Position numbers and translations under genes: made by a program
The notes under the pieces: model-generated
The model's database searches: none
The model's input: only the letters and a program-made list of their open reading frames with translations
Told to the model about the DNA's origin: nothing
Shown here: in pieces, positions 1-5,815 of the stretch
Position numbering within the stretch: the first letter of the stretch is position 1
Layout: each line of letters opens with the position of its first letter
NCBI GenBank assembly: GCA_044450785.1
Contig: JBIOJM010000480.1
Coordinates: forward strand, 1-5,815
Origin: JBIOJM01 sp044450785
GTDB lineage: Bacteria; Planctomycetota; Planctomycetia; Isosphaerales; Isosphaeraceae
Length of the DNA stretch: 5,815 bases
Reading direction: 5' to 3'

Positions 1-20
1 CGGAAAACGTGATGACCCGT

Positions 21-33
21 GCCCTGAAAGGGC
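21..33. repeat. Short perfect hairpin, inverted copy of the one at 105-117
   Basis: The 13 bases form a 5-bp stem (GCCCT/AGGGC) with a GAA loop. They are the exact reverse complement of 105-117, so the two copies face each other across 71 bases. With the cluster at 105-189 this suggests a REP-like element. The stretch between them (34-104) has lower GC and holds only a weak 4-bp hairpin (AGGC/GCCT near 81-93) before a pyrimidine-rich run; I see no gene in it. Confidence 0.6.
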
Positions 34-104
34 CGAACATGTTATTCAGACCCAGCGGTCACGCTCTTCATTTTCCATTGAGGCAGGGAGCCTTTCCTTG
101 TCAC

Positions 105-189
105 GCCCTTTCAGGGCTCTGCTGATTCGTGTCGTTTGTTCGTTCCCAGGGCGTCGCCCTGGGCTGATCTGTTACTGCCCCTGCGGGGC
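105..189. repeat. REP-like cluster of three hairpins with 3-nt loops
   Basis: Three perfect hairpins follow one another. GCCCT-TTC-AGGGC is at 105-117, CCCAGGGC-GTC-GCCCTGGG (8-bp stem) at 145-163, and GCCCC-TGC-GGGGC at 177-189. The spacers are 27 and 13 bases; the first is rich in T. Equal loop size and regular order suggest a dispersed intergenic element of the REP/BIME kind rather than a terminator, since no T-tract follows the last stem. From memory, similar GCCCTTTCAGGGC plus CCCAGGGCGTCGCCCTGGG strings recur in planctomycete genomes; that is not checked here. The cluster lies just upstream of the beta-helix gene, so it may form that gene's 5' leader or insulate it from the gene to its left. 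Confidence 0.7.
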
Positions 190-213
190 GAAGACCCAAA
201 GGCACAACTCCAG

Positions 214-2232
214 ATGCCCGCGCGATCGTTGAGCCGGGAAGTGATCTCCGGCCTGTTCCTCACAGTATGCTCCTCGATAGCTTGCGCCGAGGAGCCGCCG
301 CGTTTGATCCGCTCGGTGCAAAGCGGCCGGTGGTCGGACCCTGCTATCTGGGAAGGGGGCCGCGCGCCGGGCGCGGGGGCGCGCGTCCAGGTTCGGGCCG
401 GACACGTCATCCTCTACGACGTCCGGACCGACGCCGCGATCAGGTCGATCCACGTCGCGGGAACACTGCGGTTCGACCCCGATCGCGATACCCGGCTCGA
501 TGTCGGCCTCATCAAGATCCAGGCTGGCGACAATCCCGGCGAATCGGGTTTCGACTGCGAGTCCCACGGCGCCGCCCCAGTGCCGGAACATGCCCGGGCA
601 GCCCTGGAGGTCGGCGCCCCCGATCGCCCGATTGCCCGCGATCACACCGCCTTGATCCGGCTGACGTCGGTTCCCGGCCTGGATCCGGACGAGTGTCCCG
701 CGATCGTCTGCTGTGGCGGGCGGATGGACCTGCACGGGGCCGAGCTGGGCCGAGCCTGGGTCAAGCTCGGAGCAACCGCCGCCCGAGCGTCGACCACCTT
801 GGTGCTCGCCGAGCCTGTCAGCGGCTGGCGGGTTGGCGACCGAATCATCGTCACGGCGACACAGAGGCAGAAGGTGCCCGACGAAGGAATTGTACCGCGT
901 GTCCGCTCACGGCCGGAGACCGAGGAGCGGACGATCCGCGCAATCGACGGACCACGCGTCACGCTCGACGCACCCCTCGCTTTCAACCATACCGGTACCG
1001 GGGCTTATCGCGGAGAAGTCGCCAACCTGAGCCGCAACGTCATCGTCGAGTCGGCCGATCCCGCCGGCAACCGTGGACATACGATGTACCACCGTCACTC
1101 GTCCGGCTCGATCTCCTACGCCGAGTTCCGACACCTGGGGAAAACCGGGAAGCTGGGCAAATACAGCATCCATTCTCACCGGGTAGGGGACACCATGCGA
1201 GGAACGTCGGTGGTGGGGGCCTCGATCTGGGATAGTGGCAACCGCTGGATCACGATCCACGGCACCAATTCGCTGTCGGTGCGCGACTGTGTTGGATACG
1301 GCTCAATCGGCCACGGATTCTTCCTCGAGGATGGGACGGAGGTCGACAACATCCTCGACGGAAATCTGGCGGTGCAAGCGTGCCAGGGATCACCGCTCGC
1401 GGGTCAGGCTCTCCCGTTCGACCGCAACGAAGGCGCCGGCTTTTGGTGGGCGAACAGCCGCAACGCCTTCATGCGCAACATCGCCGTCGAATGCGACCAG
1501 TATGGCTTCCGCTACGAGGCCCCCACGTCGGCTGGTTTCGATGGGGTCTTGACCGTACGCGGTTACGACAATGTCGTTCGGCCCGTGGATATCCGCACTC
1601 TGCCATTCCTTCGTTTCGAGGACAACGAAGCACACGCGCAGCGGCGATATGGGTTCAACCTGGGCGGCGGACCAGGCAACGGCGCGGTGGGGGGTGTGGG
1701 AGACGCCGGGCCGGACAAGCGGCATCCGTTCGTGGTCCGGGGCCTGCGCGTCTGGGACGCTCACTGGGCTGTCACCCTGGCCGCCCCGAGCGTCCTGGTC
1801 GACGGCCTGGACGTCGCTCATTGCGACTTCGGTCTCTGGCGACCCCGTTATGCAGGGCACTCCTATCGGAAGCTCACTATCTATCAGACCAATTGGGTGT
1901 TTTATGGCGAGATCGGACGGCGACCGAGTCCCTACGTTTTTCCCGCGCCGCTCGATCCCATCGATGACCGGCCCCCGGTGACGGTGATGACCCGCGTCGG
2001 GCCGTGCCGTGACGGGCGGCTTGTCGTCCGGGGCGTGACGGCCGACGACGGGGCCATCAAGGGCGTCCGTGTCAACGGTCAATCAGCTCGACCCTTGGGC
2101 CCCAACTACTCGCAGTGGGAAGTCGTGCTCGTCGGGCTGGCTCCCGGGCCGCTCGCGCTCGCCGCCGCTGCCGAAGACACCGCCGGCAACGTTGAGCAAA
2201 ACCCGCACCGGGCTTCCACCACGGTGCCCTGA
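214..2232 (+). CDS. Secreted G8-domain, right-handed beta-helix protein (CEMIP/TMEM2-like)
   Basis: The product is 672 residues. It starts with an export signal: basic N-terminus, hydrophobic core at about 10-23, and an ACA-EE cleavage site near residue 25. A G8-like domain follows (about 34-150, opening with SGRWSDPAIWEGG), then a CGGRMDLHG segment near 167. A long beta-helix region carries the strongest motifs: IHSHRVGDTM (319-328), WDSGNRWITIHGTN (to 352) and GHGFFLEDGTE (366-376). These match the conserved core of the CEMIP/TMEM2/PKHD1-type family, whose animal members CEMIP and TMEM2 degrade hyaluronan. The last 85 residues (about 588-672) look like an Ig-like module (VNG near 635, AEDTAGN near the end). 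The reading frame is open back to a TTG at 136, but that part is translated REP hairpin; ATG 214 places the signal peptide correctly. The ribosome binding site is weak (AAAGG at 198-202). The substrate is unknown; a surface or secreted polysaccharide-acting role is inference. Confidence 0.85.
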   Translation: MPARSLSREVISGLFLTVCSSIACAEEPPRLIRSVQSGRWSDPAIWEGGRAPGAGARVQVRAGHVILYDVRTDAAIRSIHVAGTLRFDPDRDTRLDVGLIKIQAGDNPGESGFDCESHGAAPVPEHARAALEVGAPDRPIARDHTALIRLTSVPGLDPDECPAIVCCGGRMDLHGAELGRAWVKLGATAARASTTLVLAEPVSGWRVGDRIIVTATQRQKVPDEGIVPRVRSRPETEERTIRAIDGPRVTLDAPLAFNHTGTGAYRGEVANLSRNVIVESADPAGNRGHTMYHRHSSGSISYAEFRHLGKTGKLGKYSIHSHRVGDTMRGTSVVGASIWDSGNRWITIHGTNSLSVRDCVGYGSIGHGFFLEDGTEVDNILDGNLAVQACQGSPLAGQALPFDRNEGAGFWWANSRNAFMRNIAVECDQYGFRYEAPTSAGFDGVLTVRGYDNVVRPVDIRTLPFLRFEDNEAHAQRRYGFNLGGGPGNGAVGGVGDAGPDKRHPFVVRGLRVWDAHWAVTLAAPSVLVDGLDVAHCDFGLWRPRYAGHSYRKLTIYQTNWVFYGEIGRRPSPYVFPAPLDPIDDRPPVTVMTRVGPCRDGRLVVRGVTADDGAIKGVRVNGQSARPLGPNYSQWEVVLVGLAPGPLALAAAAEDTAGNVEQNPHRASTTVP

Positions 2233-2290
2233 TCGAATGACCCCTGGTCCGCCATGCTCTGCGCAGTCGACGCGGTTCGACTAAACTCAC

Positions 2291-2321
2291 ACAGATCATT
2301 CGGCGATCCGAACAAATCTGT
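2291..2321. repeat. Two-stem inverted repeat in the gap between the two secreted-protein genes
   Basis: An outer 6-bp stem (ACAGAT/ATCTGT) encloses a small internal loop and an inner 5-bp stem (TTCGG/CCGAA) with a CGAT loop. It lies 58 bases after the stop of the beta-helix gene and 87 bases before the propeller start. No T-run follows, so it is a poor intrinsic terminator. It could be an operator, a leader RNA structure or a processing site; the sequence alone does not decide. Confidence 0.5.
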
Positions 2322-2330
2322 CGGGATTCG

Positions 2331-2358
2331 TTGCTTAGGAGAACGAGCTTGGTTATCC
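2331..2358 (+). promoter_or_regulatory. Weak sigma70-like promoter candidate for the propeller gene
   Basis: TTGCTT (2331-2336) and TTATCC (2353-2358) are separated by 16 bases, loosely matching -35 and -10 boxes. They sit about 50 bases before ATG 2409 and just after the two-stem inverted repeat. The match is poor and planctomycete promoters often diverge from this consensus, so this is only a candidate. Confidence 0.2.
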
Positions 2359-2394
2359 TTTCGAAGACAGCGGCTTCTCGCACTTTATAGGTTC

Positions 2395-2400
2395 AGGGAG
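2395..2400 (+). promoter_or_regulatory. Ribosome binding site of the propeller gene
   Basis: AGGGAG lies 8 bases before the ATG at 2409, a normal Shine-Dalgarno distance. It supports that start over the internal candidates and contrasts with the weak site in front of the beta-helix gene. Confidence 0.6.
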
Positions 2401-2408
2401 TTCCAACG

Positions 2409-4148
2409 ATGAAGGGTCTTGACGGGAATTCGACCACGGTTGGCCGGCGCGCCAGCGTGTGGTTCATTTGTCTTGGCCTGGCAGTCGTTTCATCCCCGCC
2501 GACTATGGCGCGGCAGTGGACTAGCTATGGGCGCGACGCCCAACACACCGCTCTGGCCGCTGGCCCTTCCCAGCTTCCCGCGGTCATTCGATGGTCCACA
2601 CCGGTGGATCTCATGCCGCAGTATTCCGGTAATGGCGACCTTTACATCCATTACGGGTCGCCCGCCATCACCGCGGCGAACACCATCCTGGTCCCGGTGA
2701 AAACACAGGCCGCGGGCAGCTTTGAGGTCAATGGCATCAATGCAAGGACCGGCAATCAATTGTGGACGTTGGCGACCGACTACGCCCTGCCGCCCAACGC
2801 TAACTGGACTCCTCCTCTGGGAATCACCCTGACCCCATCCGATGCAGCGGTCGCCATTCCGGCCGCCGGAGGTACGGTCTTGGTCCGCAAAAATCCGAAT
2901 TCCCCTCAGGGGCCCGTCAGTCGAATCGCGTTTTTCGGGATCAAGAACTATAACATGAATAAAGGTGCATTCAACAGCGCGATCCAGATCTGCACACCGA
3001 TCACCTGCGATGGATTTGGCAACCTCTATTTCGGCTACGTCTCCAGCGGGGCTGCACTTCCCGGCTATCCGCAGGGGATTCCCAGCGGGTTGGCCCGAGT
3101 CACATCGGGCGGTACGGGCTTGTTCGTTGCCGCGCATACGCTGTGCAACGATGGGAACATCCGCAAGGTCGTTTATAACTGTGCACCGGCCCTCAGCTCC
3201 GACGGGACCAAGCTGTATGTCGCCGTGAACCAGAGCAGTTGGTCATACGGCTATCTCTGCCTGGTGGAAAGCCAAACCTTGACGGCTCGACGGAGCATTT
3301 TGCTCACGGATCCTCACGAGAATTCGGCTGCCGACCTGCCGGACGAGGGCACCGCCGCCCCGACGATTGGGCCTGACGGCGACGTGTACTTCGGCGTGCT
3401 GGAAGCGAATTTCCCCTCCAACCACGATCGAGGCTGGCTCCTCCACTTCAACGCCGGGCTGACGACCACCAAGATTCCGGGCGCCTTCGGCTGGGACGAT
3501 TCCGCGTCGATCGTCCCGAGAGCGCTGGTGCCTTCCTACAAGGGCCACTCCACGTACCTGGTCCTCACCAAATATAATAACTACGCCGACGCAGGCATCG
3601 GCGGCAACGGCATGAACAAGGTCGCTGTTCTCGACCCGAACACCAGCATGTCCGATCCGATCACGGGGGCCACGGTGATGAACGAGGTGCTCACGATCCT
3701 CGGGCCGACCCAGAACCCCAACCTGCCGGGTGTGAATGAATGGTGCATCAATTCGGCCGCGATCGACACGGCCAACAAGTGTGCCGTCGTTAATAGCGAG
3801 GACGGCCACGTCTACCGATGGGACTTCACCACCAACACCCTGAGTGCCGGGCTGTATCTCGCTCCCCCGACCGGGGAGGCCTACACCTCGACGCTGATCG
3901 GGCCCGACGGGGCCGTCTATGCGATCAACAACGCCCGCTTGTTCTGCTGCGTGGCCTCCAACCCCAACATGATCACCCCCCCGAACACGCCGTTTCTTCG
4001 GTCCTCGTTCTTCAAGGGCCGCTCCCGGTTTTTCCCTGCCGGGCTTCAGGGTGCGGCCTGGATCGGCATCTTGGCCGCGTTCTCGGTCCACCTGGGGATC
4101 AGGGCTTCGAGCCGGATGCGGACGGTTTTGGGCAGCTTCTTGTCCTGA
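2409..4148 (+). CDS. Secreted PQQ-like beta-propeller protein
   Basis: The product is 579 residues. Its signal peptide has a polar N-terminus with RR at 13-14, a hydrophobic core VWFICLGLAVVSS (17-29) and a likely cut after TMA at 34. The mature part begins with WTSYGRDAQHTAL, typical of outer-surface PQQ-type propellers. Blade-like repeats follow: NARTGNQLWTL near 110-120, APALSSDGTKLYVAVN around 260-275, GTAAPTIGPDGDVYFG near 314-330, NSEDGHVYRWDF near 463-475 and IGPDGAVYAINNARLF ending near 512. The repeated 'DG-x-VY' strands suggest seven or eight blades. No PQQ-dehydrogenase catalytic set is visible, so a structural or binding role outside the cytoplasm is more likely than catalysis. 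The fold appears to close near residue 512. The last 62 residues (518-579) match nothing in the propeller, and their base pattern by codon position is not coding-like in this frame. The true 3' end may therefore be altered. Confidence 0.8.
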   Translation: MKGLDGNSTTVGRRASVWFICLGLAVVSSPPTMARQWTSYGRDAQHTALAAGPSQLPAVIRWSTPVDLMPQYSGNGDLYIHYGSPAITAANTILVPVKTQAAGSFEVNGINARTGNQLWTLATDYALPPNANWTPPLGITLTPSDAAVAIPAAGGTVLVRKNPNSPQGPVSRIAFFGIKNYNMNKGAFNSAIQICTPITCDGFGNLYFGYVSSGAALPGYPQGIPSGLARVTSGGTGLFVAAHTLCNDGNIRKVVYNCAPALSSDGTKLYVAVNQSSWSYGYLCLVESQTLTARRSILLTDPHENSAADLPDEGTAAPTIGPDGDVYFGVLEANFPSNHDRGWLLHFNAGLTTTKIPGAFGWDDSASIVPRALVPSYKGHSTYLVLTKYNNYADAGIGGNGMNKVAVLDPNTSMSDPITGATVMNEVLTILGPTQNPNLPGVNEWCINSAAIDTANKCAVVNSEDGHVYRWDFTTNTLSAGLYLAPPTGEAYTSTLIGPDGAVYAINNARLFCCVASNPNMITPPNTPFLRSSFFKGRSRFFPAGLQGAAWIGILAAFSVHLGIRASSRMRTVLGSFLS

Positions 4149-4228
4149 TGCGGCGTGATCCGGTCGAGCCGCAGCGCTTCCGTGGCTTCCGTGACCGCGT
4201 CCTTTACGTGCGAAGTGTGCGATCTCAT
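4046..4228 (-). CDS. Possible 60-residue ORF coupled to the glycosyltransferase stop
   Basis: The ATG (4228-4226) overlaps the TGA of the glycosyltransferase (4227-4225) in an ATGA arrangement typical of translational coupling. The peptide is basic and mostly helical in character (VTEATEALRLDRITPHQDKK, then LPKTVRIRLEALIPRW); I do not recognise a family. By hand count, GC at codon positions 1, 2 and 3 is about 62%, 47% and 85%, the usual order for a gene in a GC-rich genome. No good Shine-Dalgarno sequence is seen. Its last 103 bases are antisense to the end of the propeller gene, so at most one of the two readings is likely to be under protein-level selection there. It could be a small protein, a remnant of a larger gene, or chance. 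Confidence 0.35.
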   Translation of the reverse strand: MRSHTSHVKDAVTEATEALRLDRITPHQDKKLPKTVRIRLEALIPRWTENAAKMPIQAAP

Positions 4229-5815
4229 TCCGGCGGAGGTTCCGAGGCAGACTCCGCCGGTCTCAGTCGTTGCAGCTTTTCCAGCGGCGCGCGGTCGCCA
4301 GGGCATTCGGCCAGCACCTCGGTCCAGAGCCGCATGGCCTCGGCATGGTCGCCGCGCTCGGCGGCCAGCACCGCCAGGTTGCGCCGGGTCAGATGTCCGT
4401 AGATCCCCTGGTCGACACTCAAAAACTGCTCGGGACGGTGCAGGGTCAAGATCCGCCGCCAGCACCCCTCGGCCTGGCTCGACTCGCCGCGGTTTCGGTG
4501 GACCACCGCCTTGCGGAACCACAGCTCGGCGTCCTCGGGGTCGAGCGTAAGCCCCTCCGCGCAGGTCCGCAGCGCAGCCTGGGAATCGCCCAGCATCTGG
4601 TGTGCTCGTGCGATCTGGGCGAACAGCTTGCGCGTGATCGAGTCGGTCGGCGCCGAGCCCGCCAGACTCCGCTTGAGGAACCCGAGCGCTCCGTGCCAAT
4701 CTTGACGCTCGACGGCGATCGACCCCAGGTTGAACAGCGTGAACGGGTCGTCGGGCCGCTCTTCCAGCTCCTCCATGAGGATCTTGGCGTCGCGATCGAG
4801 CTTCCTGGCCCGAAGCACCTTATCGACATAGCCGGTATGCCGCACCGTGATATCGGTCCACCGCGCGGTTACTCCGGCCCGCTTCAGCGCCGGCAGGATC
4901 TGCTCGTGGACGCGGTACGTCCATCGGACATTCTCGCGGAGCGGGAACAACCGGATATGGTCGACGACCGTCTCGCCGCCGGTGCCGTCGGGGCTGGGGT
5001 CGCACTTGCAGCGCACCACGTAACACGCCTCATCACCGGCTCGTAACCGATCGAGCAGCGCCTTGAGCTTCTCCCGCTCGGGCGGATCAACCAGGTCGTC
5101 GGCATCGAGCCAAAATGCATAATCGCCAGTCGCCCGTTCCAGGGCCGCGTTTCTGGCCGCGCCGAAGTCGTCGACCCATGCGAAATCAAACACCCGCGCT
5201 CCGAACGAGCGGGCGATCTCGATCGTGCGGTCCGTGCTGCCCGTATCGACGACGACGATCTCGTCGAAGAGCCCCGCCACCGACTCGAGGCAGTGCGAAA
5301 GGTTATTCTCTTCGTCTTTAACGATCACGGTGAGACTGACCCTGCATTGTTTCCCGTCGGTCAGGCTTTCGAGCCTGACATCAGGCTGGAGGGCCTGACC
5401 TACGCCTCTTTCATGCGTTGCGAGCTTTGGGCCATTGCGTGCAAGAACTTCACCTGCACCATCAAGCGCTCGTGGCGTCTTCGCATGAGGGTCTTGTGAC
5501 CCATTCCAGGGCCGCAGCACGACCCGTCTTCCCATGGTTCCGGGCAAGCGCCACTTGGCGGCAAACCGCCGTGCGTTCTCGTCCAGCAGCTTCCCGGCAT
5601 CGATGCCGTTGCCGGCGAACGTCCGGCTGCCGAAATGATGGATGAACAAATCGTGCGCCACCGCCAGCTCGAACCCGGCCCGGCGCGCCCGTTCGGCCAG
5701 GTCATCGTCGTCGAAGAGCCCCAGTCCGAACCGTTCGTCGAGCCCGCCGATCGCGTCATAGACGGCCCGCTTCATGAGCAGGCAGAATCCCGACAGCTTG
5801 GGCACTGTAAACCAC
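4225..5815 (-). CDS. Tandem family-2 glycosyltransferase with C-terminal TPR repeats (5' end missing)
   Basis: The frame runs off the right edge of the window; GTG at 5805 is probably an internal valine, because WFT precedes it in frame and the protein there is already inside a domain. Counting from that codon as residue 1, residues 1-65 are the C-terminal part of a first GT2 domain, with GGLDERFG (20-27), the acidic FDDDDL motif (31-36) and HHFGSRTF (56-63). Residues 100-153 are an unusual linker holding a palindromic repeat. A second GT2 domain spans about 157-325: VSLTVIVKDEENNL, then VVVDTGSTDRT (184-194), the metal-binding LDADD (233-237), YRVHEQI (297-303) and IT-x-RHTGY. About four TPRs cover 350-504. 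This architecture is known in TPR-linked GT2 enzymes, some of which glycosylate proteins or peptides. The substrate here is unknown; a cytoplasmic transferase acting on surface glycan or protein is inferred. It is convergent to the propeller gene. Confidence 0.88.
   Translation of the reverse strand, partial: WFTVPKLSGFCLLMKRAVYDAIGGLDERFGLGLFDDDDLAERARRAGFELAVAHDLFIHHFGSRTFAGNGIDAGKLLDENARRFAAKWRLPGTMGRRVVLRPWNGSQDPHAKTPRALDGAGEVLARNGPKLATHERGVGQALQPDVRLESLTDGKQCRVSLTVIVKDEENNLSHCLESVAGLFDEIVVVDTGSTDRTIEIARSFGARVFDFAWVDDFGAARNAALERATGDYAFWLDADDLVDPPEREKLKALLDRLRAGDEACYVVRCKCDPSPDGTGGETVVDHIRLFPLRENVRWTYRVHEQILPALKRAGVTARWTDITVRHTGYVDKVLRARKLDRDAKILMEELEERPDDPFTLFNLGSIAVERQDWHGALGFLKRSLAGSAPTDSITRKLFAQIARAHQMLGDSQAALRTCAEGLTLDPEDAELWFRKAVVHRNRGESSQAEGCWRRILTLHRPEQFLSVDQGIYGHLTRRNLAVLAAERGDHAEAMRLWTEVLAECPGDRAPLEKLQRLRPAESASEPPPE
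5359..5400. repeat. Palindromic double-hairpin repeat inside the glycosyltransferase gene
   Basis: The first hairpin is an 8-bp stem GTCAGGCT/AGCCTGAC with a TTCG tetraloop (5360-5379). The second is a 6-bp stem TCAGGC/GCCTGA with a TGGAGG loop (5381-5398). The two 21-base halves are also reverse complements of each other at 17 of 21 positions, so the unit can fold as two hairpins or one long stem. It is read in frame by the glycosyltransferase as GQALQPDVRLESLT (residues 136-149). I recall near-identical peptides (QAFQPDVRLESLT type) scattered in unrelated planctomycete proteins, which would make this a dispersed element; this was not checked. Confidence 0.8.
5401..5508 (-). other. Low-GC3 linker segment next to the palindrome, probable insertion
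   Basis: Within the glycosyltransferase frame, the codons for residues 101-135 (NGSQDPHAKT to ERGV) have G or C in third position in about 12 of 35 cases, by hand count. The 20 codons on the upstream side score about 15 of 20. The segment shows no GT2 or TPR motif, is polar and probably disordered, and ends with another hairpin, GGGTC-TTGT-GACCC (5489-5502). Together with the palindrome at 5359-5400 it looks like one inserted unit of about 145-150 bases that kept the frame open. Confidence 0.5.

Noticed and set aside
105..189. CRISPR array
   Set aside because: The hairpins differ from each other, the spacers are unequal (27 and 13 bases), and no repeat of 25-40 bases recurs.
136..213. Using TTG 136 as the start of the beta-helix gene
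   Set aside because: The extra 26 residues are translated REP hairpins and would put a polar stretch before a clear signal peptide that begins at ATG 214.
2266..2281. Intrinsic terminator after the beta-helix gene (GTCGA/TCGAC hairpin)
   Set aside because: The stem is only 5 bp and is followed by TAAACTCAC, not a T-run.
2409..2510. Twin-arginine export signal on the propeller protein
   Set aside because: RR at 13-14 is followed by ASVWF, which lacks the usual hydrophobic-rich RRxFL(K) consensus; an ordinary Sec signal explains it.
3243..4091. Long open frame on the minus strand opposite the propeller gene (282 codons)
   Set aside because: It is rich in Gly, Arg, Val and Asp with no domain-like pattern, as expected for the antisense shadow of a GC-rich gene; the plus strand has a signal peptide, ribosome binding site and blade motifs.
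4149..4224. Bidirectional terminator between the convergent genes
   Set aside because: I found no stem longer than 4-5 bp and no T-run on either strand in this short gap.
4270..5046. Open plus-strand frame opposite the glycosyltransferase (258 codons)
   Set aside because: The minus strand encodes clear GT2 and TPR motifs over the same bases; the plus frame has none.

Overview
The window reads as chromosomal DNA from a GC-rich planctomycete, most likely of the Isosphaeraceae/Gemmata type. The reasons are high GC at third codon positions, large secreted beta-helix and beta-propeller proteins, a tandem glycosyltransferase/TPR protein, and two families of short palindromic repeats that I recall as common in these genomes. 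The assignment is inference from composition and protein style; there is no rRNA or marker gene here.

Layout. Positions 1-213 hold no gene. They carry a cluster of short perfect hairpins with three-base loops (21-33, 105-117, 145-163, 177-189), a REP-like repeat that ends about 25 bases before the first start codon. At 214-2232 (+) is a secreted protein with a G8 domain and a right-handed beta-helix, related to the CEMIP/TMEM2 group. A 176-base gap follows, with a 31-base two-stem inverted repeat (2291-2321), a weak promoter candidate and a good ribosome binding site. At 2409-4148 (+) is a secreted PQQ-like beta-propeller protein. Converging on it from the right edge is a large glycosyltransferase with C-terminal TPR repeats (4225-5815, minus strand, 5' end outside the window). 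Its stop codon overlaps the start of a possible 60-residue ORF (4046-4228, minus) in an ATGA arrangement; that ORF runs tail-to-tail into the last 103 bases of the propeller gene.

The most unusual feature is inside the glycosyltransferase. A 42-base double-hairpin palindrome (5359-5400) lies in frame in the linker between the two glycosyltransferase modules. It is joined to about 108 bases whose third-position GC is near 34%, against 75% or more in the adjoining codons. This resembles a palindromic element that inserted into a gene and was kept as peptide. Because the element is nearly self-complementary, both strands encode almost the same peptide (GQALQPDVRLESLT on minus, GQAFEPDIRLEGLT on plus).

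How the genes relate. Genes 1 and 2 are both predicted to be exported and point the same way, but the gap between them does not prove an operon. The glycosyltransferase is a separate convergent unit, probably acting on surface glycans or glycoproteins. No complete pathway or defence system is visible.
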